This document shows, one piece after another, positions 1 through 5,618 of a stretch of DNA of 6,835 nucleotides (position 1 is its first letter; each line of letters starts with the position of its first letter). The notes under the pieces are model-generated. The model saw only the letters and a program-made list of their open reading frames with translations. It ran no database searches and was not told the origin of the DNA. A program made the translations under genes and the position numbers. The stretch comes from SCUN01 sp964343975 (GTDB lineage: Bacteria > Acidobacteriota > Vicinamibacteria > Vicinamibacterales > SCN-69-37). The stretch covers positions 1-6,835 of the forward strand of contig CAYFLU010000176.1 of the NCBI GenBank assembly GCA_964343975.1, given 5' to 3'.

Positions 1-1208
1 CGCACAGCAGCGACACGGTCTATCACGCGGCGAACTTCGTGCTGCGCTCGATCGACCGCGGCGAGACGTGGGAAAAGATCAGCCCGGACCTCACGAAGAA
101 CGATCCGGCGACGCGCGGCGGCACGGGCAACGTGTCGTACGCGACGCTGACGGCGTTCGATGAATCGCCGGTGACCCCGGGCGTGCTGTGGGCGGGTTCC
201 GACGACGGCAACGTGCAGGTGTCGCGCGATGGCGGCCGGAACTGGACGAACGTCACCGACAAGATCACGGGTCACCCGGGCTACTGGGTGAGCCGTATCG
301 AGCCGTCGCACGTGGCGGCGGGCACGGCCTATGTGACCGTGACCGGCATGCGCAACGACGACTTCCGTCCGTTCATCTGGAAGACGACCGACTTCGGCGC
401 GACGTGGACGTCGCTCGCGGCGGGTCTGCCGAATCAGGCGATCAACACGGTGCGTGAGGATCCGTACAACGCGGATCTGCTCTTCGTCGGCACGGACCTT
501 GGCCTCTACGGTTCGCTCGACGGCGGCAAGAGCTGGACGAAGATCACGGGCTCGGTGATGACCAACGCGGGCGGCGGTGGCCGCGGCGGTGGCGGCTTCG
601 GTGGCGGTGGCGGCAACGCGGAACCGCGCGGCATCCTGCCGACGACGCCGGTGTACGACGTGAAAATCCATCCGCGCGATCACGAGCTCGTGCTCGGCAC
701 GCACGGCCGCGGCATCTGGGCGGTCGACATCGCGGCGCTCGAGCAGTACACGCCGGCGGTGCAGGCGGCGGATGCGACGCTCATGAGCATTCCGCCGTAC
801 ATCCAGTGGATGACGTCGCGCGCGACGGAAACCGCGTCGGTGAACTTCCCGGGCCAGAGCCGGCCGAACGGCGTGGCGATCAACTACGCGCTGAAGACGG
901 CGGCCACGGGCGACGTGAAGATCAGCATCTACGACGGCGCGCGCAAGATTCTCGACATCGACGGTTCGAAGAACGCGGGCATCAACACCGTGCGCTGGAA
1001 TCTGAACGGCACGCGTGAAGCGAGCCAGGCGGCTGCGGCCGGCGGTCGTGGCGGCCGCGGCGGTGGCCGTGGCGGCGCAGCGCCCGGTGGCGCGGCGGGC
1101 GGCACCGAGCCGTACACGGTGGGCCCGGGCGAGTACCGTGTGGTGCTGAGCGTGGGCGGCAAGGAGTACACGCAGCGCGTGCACGTGATGCCGGATCCAG
1201 GGAAGTGA
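1..1208 (+). CDS. VPS10/sortilin-like Asp-box (BNR) repeat protein, 5' partial
   Basis: The reading frame is open from the left edge (first full codon at base 3) to a TGA at 1206-1208, so the N-terminal part, including any signal peptide, is missing. At least four Asp-box motifs (S/T-x-D-x-G-x-x-W) are visible: SIDRGETW near base 48, SRDGGRNW at 222, TTDFGATW at 384 and SLDGGKSW at 513. Such motifs sit on the blades of beta-propellers in BNR and VPS10 families. The stretch DVKIHPRDHELVLGTHGRG (from about 657) followed by IWAVDI is typical of the large acidobacterial 'glycosyl hydrolase/VPS10 domain' proteins. The end (about 1110-1200) resembles their C-terminal beta-sandwich (PGEYRVVLSVGGKEYTQRV). 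Two glycine-rich inserts interrupt the protein. The family is usually exported and about 1,000 residues long; its substrate is not established, and no catalytic residue can be assigned here. The gene converges on the dioxygenase gene and shares a terminator with it. Confidence 0.9.
   Translation, partial: HSSDTVYHAANFVLRSIDRGETWEKISPDLTKNDPATRGGTGNVSYATLTAFDESPVTPGVLWAGSDDGNVQVSRDGGRNWTNVTDKITGHPGYWVSRIEPSHVAAGTAYVTVTGMRNDDFRPFIWKTTDFGATWTSLAAGLPNQAINTVREDPYNADLLFVGTDLGLYGSLDGGKSWTKITGSVMTNAGGGGRGGGGFGGGGGNAEPRGILPTTPVYDVKIHPRDHELVLGTHGRGIWAVDIAALEQYTPAVQAADATLMSIPPYIQWMTSRATETASVNFPGQSRPNGVAINYALKTAATGDVKISIYDGARKILDIDGSKNAGINTVRWNLNGTREASQAAAAGGRGGRGGGRGGAAPGGAAGGTEPYTVGPGEYRVVLSVGGKEYTQRVHVMPDPGK
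570..614 (+). repeat. Glycine-rich low-complexity insert in the Asp-box protein
   Basis: Fifteen consecutive codons encode only Gly with one Arg and one Phe, built from ggcggtggc-like units. It lies just after the last visible Asp-box and before the conserved IHPRDHE segment, so it is probably a surface loop. In-frame units of this kind can change length by replication slippage, but a single copy cannot show that. Confidence 0.75.
1041..1103 (+). repeat. Gly/Arg/Ala-rich low-complexity linker in the Asp-box protein
   Basis: Twenty-one codons encode almost only Gly, Arg and Ala (with one Pro). They separate the propeller-like region from the C-terminal beta-sandwich-like segment. RGG-type spacing is visible (GGRGGRGGGRGG). 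It is most simply a flexible linker. Confidence 0.7.
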
Positions 1209-1230
1209 AAAGCGCCTGCAAGTTGGAAGG

Positions 1231-1278
1231 CGGAAGTAGGAAGTAAGAAGTAAAAGTGGGAAGTGGGAAGTGGGAAGT
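1231..1278. repeat. Intergenic 7-bp tandem repeat tract (GGGAAGT-type)
   Basis: Seven adjoining units follow one pattern: cggaagt, aggaagt, aagaagt, a 6-bp unit aaaagt, then three exact copies of gggaagt. The tract lies in the 133-bp spacer between two convergent genes and ends two bases before the terminator stem. It has no open frame of its own that looks like a gene. Purine-rich heptamer tracts of this sort suggest slippage-prone spacer DNA; no function can be assigned from the sequence. Confidence 0.8.
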
Positions 1279-1280
1279 GA

Positions 1281-1312
1281 AAAAGGGGCCCGGCGGTTGC
1301 CGGGCCCCTTTT
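1281..1312. terminator. Bidirectional intrinsic terminator between convergent genes
   Basis: Two perfect 14-base arms (1281-1294 and 1299-1312) pair around a GGTT loop. The stem core is ten G/C pairs flanked by four A/T pairs, so each strand has an A-tract before and a T-tract after the hairpin. On the + strand TTTT then GATTTT follows; on the - strand TTTTT follows. It lies 73 bp after the Asp-box gene and 30 bp after the dioxygenase gene, so it can end transcription from both sides. Confidence 0.93.
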
Positions 1313-1341
1313 GATTTTCTCGGTAGGCGCTTCGCTGGTGT

Positions 1342-1938
1342 TCAGGCCGCGCGCGTCGGCGTGTAGCAGAGCTCGCGGTACTCGCGCTTGTGGCCGCTGC
1401 CGTCGGCGAGCGGCACGAAGATGTGGCAGTGCGTCATCTCGCCGCCGTAGACGTGAATCGTGACGGACGGCGTCGCTTCGGCGTTTGCCAGCGTGTGATA
1501 TTCGAACGGCGGAATCAGTGCGCCGGCTTCGCCGACGCCAGCGCTGATCATCTTCTCTTGCGCGAACTGCACAACGCCGGTGTGCGGATCGCCGCCGCGC
1601 ACCGAGTACGACGTGACGTTGAGATGTCCCTGATACACGCATTCCACGCACCAGATGCCGGCGTGGTCGTGGAGCGGCGTGCCCTGGCCCGGTCCCCAGA
1701 CCATGGCGATAACGGTGTAGCGCCCGGCCGGGTCGCGATGGAGCAAATGCCGCGCGTATCGATCCGGCTGCGGCTCGAGGAATCGCGCCTCGATGTCGAG
1801 GCCCTCGCCGATGCTGCTGATGAGCGCGTCTTTGACGCCCAGGCAGCACCGCTCGTCGTTGCGATCCGTCACTGCGGCATCCAGCCGCGCAATCAGATCC
1901 GTGAGCCCCAGTCGCGCCGTGTGGGTGGTAGTCGCCAT
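1342..1938 (-). CDS. Cysteine dioxygenase family protein (cupin, type I thiol dioxygenase)
   Basis: A 198-residue cupin of the CDO_I family. These non-haem iron enzymes use O2 to oxidise the thiol of cysteine (or 3-mercaptopropionate in some bacterial members) to a sulfinate in the cytoplasm. The three iron-binding histidines appear as H90 and H92 (PLHDHAG) and H148 (FEYHTLAN). R63 in YARHLL fits the substrate-carboxylate arginine of cysteine dioxygenases (YTRNL in mammals). T160-H162-Y164 (TIHVY) matches the Ser-His-Tyr triad, with Thr for Ser. C97, seven residues after H90, falls where mammalian CDO has the Cys that crosslinks to the triad Tyr. Length is normal for the family. The ATG is supported by GGAG at 1946-1949, 7 nt upstream. 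It lies 60 bp after the acyl-CoA synthetase gene on the same strand and ends at a strong terminator. Cysteine versus another thiol as substrate cannot be decided here. Confidence 0.92.
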   Translation of the reverse strand: MATTTHTARLGLTDLIARLDAAVTDRNDERCCLGVKDALISSIGEGLDIEARFLEPQPDRYARHLLHRDPAGRYTVIAMVWGPGQGTPLHDHAGIWCVECVYQGHLNVTSYSVRGGDPHTGVVQFAQEKMISAGVGEAGALIPPFEYHTLANAEATPSVTIHVYGGEMTHCHIFVPLADGSGHKREYRELCYTPTRAA

Positions 1939-1963
1939 CCGTCGTCTCCCGCTAACCTCGCGG

Positions 1964-1992
1964 ATAGTAGCAGGTTACCGTCGCGTTGTCTG
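1964..1992 (-). promoter_or_regulatory. Possible promoter of the dioxygenase gene
   Basis: On the - strand CAGACA (1987-1992) and TACTAT (1964-1969) are 17 nt apart, each matching four of six bases of the sigma-70 consensus. The following CC gives TACTATCC, close to the TATAATCC seen before two other genes here. The box is 25 nt before the ATG, leaving room for a leader with the Shine-Dalgarno. Read-through from the upstream ligase gene is equally possible, as no terminator is seen in the 60-bp spacer. Confidence 0.35.
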
Positions 1993-1998
1993 AGCTGA

Positions 1999-3552
1999 TT
2001 ACCGCGCGTCCCGGTCCCGCAACACGCGCCGGAGAATCTTGCCCGACGCGGACTTCGGGATCTTGTCGATAAACTCGAGCTGGCGGATCTTCTTGTGCGG
2101 CGCGTGATGGGCGGCGACGAAGGCGATGAGTTCGTCCGCCGTCGCCTCACCCTTCAACACCACGAACGCCTTGGGCACTTCGCCGGCGTCCGCATCGGGA
2201 TACGGCACGACCGCCGCATCCGCCACCGCCGGATGTGACAGCAGTGAGGCTTCGAGTTCCGCCGGCGCCACCTGCAGGCCCTTGTACTTGATGAGCTCTT
2301 TCAGCCGGTCGACGATCGTGAGGTACCCGCGATCATCGATGCGCCCAATGTCGCCCGTGTGCAGCCAGCCGTCCGCGTCGATCGTCGCCGCCGTCGCCTC
2401 CGGCTTGTTCAGGTAGCCGCGCATCACCTGCGGTCCGCGCACGCACACTTCGCCATCGCCCTCGCCGGGGCCGAGCACGCGGCCATCCGCCATGAGGCAG
2501 CACTCCGTGTTGGCGCAGACCACCCCTACCGTGCCGTGCGTCTCCGGCGCATCGGTCGGCGTCATGTGCGTGCACGGGCTCGCCTCCGTCATGCCGTAGC
2601 CCTGCTGCAACGTGCACCCGAGCCGCGCAAGGCACGGCTCGATGACATCGCGACTGAGCGGCGCCGCGCCGGAGAAGAGCTTCCGCACCGACGCGAAGTT
2701 CTGCGGATCCACCGACGGATGCTTCGCGAGCGCCAGCACGATCGGCGGCACGACGTGCAGCACCGTCGCGCGATGGCGCTTCACGAGCGCAAAATACGCC
2801 TCCATGTCGAAGCGCGACATGACGACGATCGTGGCGCCGCACCGGATGCCATCCAGCATCACCGCCGTGAGGCCATAGATGTGGAAGAACGGCAGGAACG
2901 CCACGAGCGTGTCGGTGCCGTCCGCCAGATGCCCGCCGCGCCCGAGCTGCATCATGTTCACGACGATGTTGCGATGCGTGAGCATCACGCCCTTCGGCAG
3001 CCCCGTCGTCCCGCTCGAATACGGGAGGGCGAAGAGGTCTTCGCTCTCGACGATCACCGCTGGCGGCGGCGATGCGGTGTCGAGCAACCGCGCGAACGGC
3101 ACGGCATCGGTGGCGTCGCCGTCGAGCGCCACGAGTCGCGTGATCCCGGCATGTCGCGCGGCCGCGCGTGCCACCTGGGCCGTCGCCGGATGGAAGCACA
3201 CGCACGTGGCTTCCGAGTCGCCGAGCTGCGGCGCGAATTCCTCTTCGGTGTAGAGCGGATTGGCGGTCGTGATGACGACGCCGAGGCGTGAGAGCGCGAG
3301 GACGGTGAGGACCTGCGGAATGCAGTTCGGACTGATGACCGCGCAGACATCGCCCTGCGACAACCCCAACGCGGCAAAGCCCGCGGCCACGCGATCGACG
3401 AGCGCCGGCAACTCCGCGTACGTGATCGTGTGTCCTGTTGCGCCGTCGATCAGGGCCGGGCGTGATCCGCGCGCGGCGGCCTGCGCCAGCACGACGTCGT
3501 GCACGGGTCGTTCGGGGATCGCGACGGGCTCGTACGGACTCGTGTAGACCAT
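1999..3552 (-). CDS. 4-coumarate-CoA-ligase-like acyl-CoA synthetase (AMP-forming)
   Basis: A full-length 517-residue ANL-superfamily enzyme that would activate a carboxylic acid with ATP to an acyl-AMP and transfer it to CoA. Motifs appear in the expected order: phosphate loop YSSGTTGLPKGV (178-189), PFFHIYGL (221-228), the A5 motif QGYGMTEAS (317-325), the 4CL box II-like GEVCVRG (367-373), TGD with D401, the hinge DRLKELIKYKG (415-425), and the C-terminal catalytic Lys K505 in PKSASGK. All catalytic residues are present and the length fits 4CL-like ligases (about 510-560). No signal peptide, so cytoplasmic. The acid used (aryl, fatty or other) cannot be read from the motifs alone. The start is fixed by AGGAGG 5 nt upstream, which overlaps the stop codon of the hydrolase gene 9 bp upstream, so the two genes are very likely co-transcribed and translationally coupled. 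Confidence 0.95.
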   Translation of the reverse strand: MVYTSPYEPVAIPERPVHDVVLAQAAARGSRPALIDGATGHTITYAELPALVDRVAAGFAALGLSQGDVCAVISPNCIPQVLTVLALSRLGVVITTANPLYTEEEFAPQLGDSEATCVCFHPATAQVARAAARHAGITRLVALDGDATDAVPFARLLDTASPPPAVIVESEDLFALPYSSGTTGLPKGVMLTHRNIVVNMMQLGRGGHLADGTDTLVAFLPFFHIYGLTAVMLDGIRCGATIVVMSRFDMEAYFALVKRHRATVLHVVPPIVLALAKHPSVDPQNFASVRKLFSGAAPLSRDVIEPCLARLGCTLQQGYGMTEASPCTHMTPTDAPETHGTVGVVCANTECCLMADGRVLGPGEGDGEVCVRGPQVMRGYLNKPEATAATIDADGWLHTGDIGRIDDRGYLTIVDRLKELIKYKGLQVAPAELEASLLSHPAVADAAVVPYPDADAGEVPKAFVVLKGEATADELIAFVAAHHAPHKKIRQLEFIDKIPKSASGKILRRVLRDRDAR

Positions 3553-3557
3553 CGCGT

Positions 3558-3563
3558 CCTCCT
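3558..3563 (-). promoter_or_regulatory. Perfect Shine-Dalgarno overlapping the upstream stop codon
   Basis: AGGAGG lies 5 nt before the ligase ATG. Its first two bases are the last two of the TAG stop of the SGNH hydrolase gene. Ribosomes ending the hydrolase would therefore uncover or occupy this site, a usual arrangement for translational coupling. It fixes both the ligase start and the operon link. Confidence 0.85.
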
Positions 3564-4476
3564 ACTTGCAGCGCGCGGCGCGCGCAGCCGGTGTGAGCGC
3601 CGTCATCGTGCGTTGTTCGGCCGCCAGCTGGTCGAACGCCACCTGCTGCAGCGCCTTGGTCTGCGTCGTCGAGAACCCGAGCTCGTAGGCCGCGCATTCG
3701 GTCGTGCCGAATGAACGCGGGTCGATGCCCGTGACCGCGCCGAACACCGTCAGCGCCTCGAGGTAGTAGCCGTAGGCGCTCGCGTGATAGCTGTCGACGG
3801 CCCAGAGATTGACCTTGCCGGCGTCGATGCCGTCGTACGGATTGGTGTCGGCGACTCCTGTGTCGAACGCGCGGTTCCACGCATCGCCCACCGGGATCAC
3901 TGATGCGGCGTGCGCGGCCTGTGCCGCCTTGTCGTAGCCCGCGCGCACGTCTCGGCCCATCGTGGCGATCGGCTTGCCGAACCACGGCCGGCCCTGCGGA
4001 TACGTCTGATCCGCGCGCGACCATGTGGCCATCAGGTGAACATTGATCTTTGGATTCACGCGACGCAGTGCCTCGGCCATGCGTGTGGCAGTGTCGATGA
4101 GCGTCGCCGGATCACCGGGCTTGTTCGCATCGAGCGTGCTGTAGCCGTGCATCACGACCGCGTCGAACGGTTGCGCGGTGACGACGTCGAGTTTGTTGGC
4201 GAGATGCCAGTCGATGCCGACGCCGGGATGCGTTTCGAGAGACACCGTGTAGTCGAGCCCCGCCTCGGTCGTGAGGGCCTTGAAGAGCGCCGGCATGCCG
4301 CCGATGCCCTCGTGGTTGAGGTCGGTCACCGAGTCGTTGCGCCAGAAGTGCACGGGCGACAACTCGCCGAACGTGAAGCTGTTGCCGATGAAGAGCAGGC
4401 GCGTGGGCGCGGGGGCCGCATGCGGCGGAGCCACGGCGGTGAGCGCCAGAACCAGAGCGATGAGCCCGCGTGTCAT
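3562..4476 (-). CDS. Secreted SGNH/GDSL-type hydrolase
   Basis: A 304-residue protein starting with a clear signal peptide (MTRGLIALVLALTAVAPPHA, likely cut near residue 20-23), so it acts outside the cytoplasm. LLFIGNSFTFG (27-37) carries the block I Ser (S33), as in SGNH esterases with the GNSFT variant. A Gly-rich GIGGMP (57-62) fits block II. VDSYHASAYGYYLEA (227-241) supplies the D-x-x-H catalytic pair, D228 and H231. The family cleaves ester bonds, for example acetyl groups on sugars; the substrate is unknown. Odd point: the region where block III should give G-x-N-D reads VVMHGYST (108-115), so the usual Asn is not evident. The frame stays open further upstream to 4770, but that extension overlaps the divergent hydrolase gene and has no family resemblance; the ATG at 4476 directly precedes the signal peptide and follows a TATAAT. 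No Shine-Dalgarno is seen. First gene of the block with the ligase. Confidence 0.86.
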   Translation of the reverse strand: MTRGLIALVLALTAVAPPHAAPAPTRLLFIGNSFTFGELSPVHFWRNDSVTDLNHEGIGGMPALFKALTTEAGLDYTVSLETHPGVGIDWHLANKLDVVTAQPFDAVVMHGYSTLDANKPGDPATLIDTATRMAEALRRVNPKINVHLMATWSRADQTYPQGRPWFGKPIATMGRDVRAGYDKAAQAAHAASVIPVGDAWNRAFDTGVADTNPYDGIDAGKVNLWAVDSYHASAYGYYLEALTVFGAVTGIDPRSFGTTECAAYELGFSTTQTKALQQVAFDQLAAEQRTMTALTPAARAARCK

Positions 4477-4486
4477 GTGCTGGGCG

Positions 4487-4498
4487 GGATTATAGGCC
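4487..4498 (-). promoter_or_regulatory. Promoter -10 element of the SGNH hydrolase gene
   Basis: On the - strand GGCCTATAATCC contains a perfect TATAAT (4489-4494) ending 12 nt before the ATG at 4476. A start point 6-8 nt after the box would leave a 5' leader of only about 4-6 nt, and no Shine-Dalgarno is present. No good -35 hexamer is visible at 16-18 nt. The same 12-mer occurs before the kinase gene. Confidence 0.65.
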
Positions 4499-4509
4499 CG
4501 CGCCTCAGC

Positions 4510-4515
4510 GATAAT
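4510..4515 (+). promoter_or_regulatory. Promoter -10 element of the alpha/beta hydrolase gene (leaderless type)
   Basis: GATAAT matches five of six consensus bases and lies only 6 nt before the ATG at 4522, so transcription would begin at or next to the start codon. There is no Shine-Dalgarno. Any -35 contact would fall on the -10 box of the divergent gene, so the two promoters should exclude each other. Confidence 0.5.
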
Positions 4516-4521
4516 CGCGGC

Positions 4522-5412
4522 ATGGCTCTGTACGTCTCTGGTGTGGTCCGTCGGCTGATGACGGGCGTGGCCGCCCTCGTGATCCTGATGGCGGCCGCGG
4601 TGCTCTCGGCCCAGTCGCCGCAGAATCCGTCGCCCATGGTCGAGCACGTGCGGCCGCATCCGCGCCTGCCGATGGTCGCCCCGGAAGGCCGCCGTGAACC
4701 GCTCGAGCTCGGCACGCTGTTCATTCCGAAAGGCGTGAGGAAGAAGGGGCCGCTCTTCTTTCATTTTCACGGCGACCCGATGATTCCCGAGATCGCCGCG
4801 TCACGGTCTGACGTGGCCGTCGTGACCTTTCAGCTCGGCACGGGTTCCGGCGTGTACGGACGGCCGTTCACGGCGGATCCGCAGCTCTTTTCGCGGTTGA
4901 TCGCCGAAGCCGAGGCAAAGGCCAACATGAAGTTCTCGCCGATCATCCTCACGTCCTGGAGCGCCGGCTACGGCGCCGTGCGCGCGATCCTCCGCGTGCC
5001 CGAGCACTACGCGCGCGTGGACCGTGTGATGCTCATCGACAGCATGCACGCGAGCTACGTCGGCGATGCCCCCGGCACGGGCCCCAACTCCGAGTCGCTC
5101 GTTGTTCCGGAAGACGTGTCGATCTTCTCCGCCTTTGCGAAGGATGCGGTGGAGGGCAAGAAGCGGATGATCATCACGCGCTCCGAGATCTTCCCGGGGA
5201 CCTTTGCGAGCACGACGGAAACCACCGACTGGCTCGTGCAGTCGCTCGGATTGCAGGTGAAAGCGGTGTTGAAGTGGGGGCCGCTGAAGATGCAGCAGCT
5301 CGCCGAGGTGAAGGAAGGCAAGTTTCAGTTGATCGGGTATGCGGGCAACTCGGCGCCGGACCACGTGGATCAGCTCCACGCGTTGCCCGAGTACTTCCGG
5401 TGGTTGAAGTAG
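4522..5412 (+). CDS. Secreted alpha/beta-hydrolase-fold protein
   Basis: A 296-residue protein with an N-terminal signal sequence: basic RR at 10-11, hydrophobic core about 14-28 and a probable cut after AQ near 30-32. The mature part has an alpha/beta-hydrolase pattern: LFFHFHGD (78-85) forming the oxyanion-hole HG, SWSAGYGA (145-152) as the nucleophile elbow with S147 (Ser replaces the first Gly of G-x-S-x-G), LIDSMHA (171-177) with D173 as a possible acid, and a late H281 in APDHVDQLH as a possible catalytic His. The triad is therefore plausible, but the substrate is unknown; esterase or peptidase-like roles are open. The start at 4522 gives a full signal peptide and follows GATAAT; an internal ATG at 4558 would give a shorter but still workable signal. 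The gene diverges from the SGNH hydrolase and ends 7 bp before the scaffold gap, so its terminator is not visible. Confidence 0.8.
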   Translation: MALYVSGVVRRLMTGVAALVILMAAAVLSAQSPQNPSPMVEHVRPHPRLPMVAPEGRREPLELGTLFIPKGVRKKGPLFFHFHGDPMIPEIAASRSDVAVVTFQLGTGSGVYGRPFTADPQLFSRLIAEAEAKANMKFSPIILTSWSAGYGAVRAILRVPEHYARVDRVMLIDSMHASYVGDAPGTGPNSESLVVPEDVSIFSAFAKDAVEGKKRMIITRSEIFPGTFASTTETTDWLVQSLGLQVKAVLKWGPLKMQQLAEVKEGKFQLIGYAGNSAPDHVDQLHALPEYFRWLK

Positions 5413-5419
5413 CCGGAAC

Positions 5420-5519
5420 NNNNNNNNNNNNNNNNNNNNNNNNNNNNNNNNNNNNNNNNNNNNNNNNNNNNNNNNNNNNNNNNNNNNNNNNNNNNNNNNN
5501 NNNNNNNNNNNNNNNNNNN
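5420..5519. other. Assembly gap of 100 Ns
   Basis: Exactly 100 undetermined bases, the size commonly written for a scaffold join of unknown length. The alpha/beta hydrolase stop is 7 bp before it and the lysine-rich gene stop is 4 bp after it. The order and distance of genes across it should not be trusted without other data. Confidence 0.98.
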
Positions 5520-5523
5520 GCGA

Positions 5524-5607
5524 CTAGCAGATGCCGGTCTTGCCCTTCTTCTTGGTCGCCTTCTTCGCCTTCTTCGCTGCCTTCTTCTTGGCCGTCTTCT
5601 TCGCCAT
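5524..5607 (-). CDS. Lysine-rich microprotein (27 aa), histone-H1-tail-like composition
   Basis: The frame reads ATG to TAG and encodes MAKKTAKKKAAKKAKKATKK followed by KGKTGIC. Thirteen of 27 residues are Lys, all coded AAG, with Ala and Thr between them and a single C-terminal Cys. GAAGGA at 5615-5620, with 7 nt between AAGGA and the ATG, is a good Shine-Dalgarno. An in-frame ATG at 5622 would add MKDAI, and its first bases overlap the TGA of the truncated kinase frame (ATGA), allowing coupled translation, but it has no Shine-Dalgarno. The composition resembles the AKKA repeats of bacterial H1-like proteins, so nucleic-acid binding is a reasonable guess; no domain can be assigned. It may be a real small protein, or a low-complexity remnant next to a gap. 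It is complete in the window, although only 4 bp remain before the Ns. Confidence 0.5.
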   Translation of the reverse strand: MAKKTAKKKAAKKAKKATKKKGKTGIC

Positions 5608-5618
5608 GATTGCGTCCT

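Noticed and set aside
929..1849. - strand frame spanning the Asp-box gene end, the terminator and the dioxygenase
   Set aside because: It passes through the terminator and repeat tract and overlaps two real genes in other frames.
2359..3291. Long + strand open frame antisense to the ligase
   Set aside because: Arg/His-rich shadow of a fully conserved ligase; no start signals or family features.
2333..4024. Long - strand open frame of 563 codons across the ligase and SGNH genes
   Set aside because: It is out of frame with two well-supported genes, is extremely Arg-rich, and has no recognisable motif; high GC leaves such shadow frames open.
3910..4521. N-terminal extension of the alpha/beta hydrolase frame back to 3910
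   Set aside because: It is antisense to the SGNH gene, Arg/His-rich, and would bury the clear signal peptide starting at 4522.
4477..4770. N-terminal extension of the SGNH hydrolase frame up to 4770
   Set aside because: The extension overlaps the divergent hydrolase gene antisense, and the signal peptide begins exactly at the 4476 ATG after a TATAAT.
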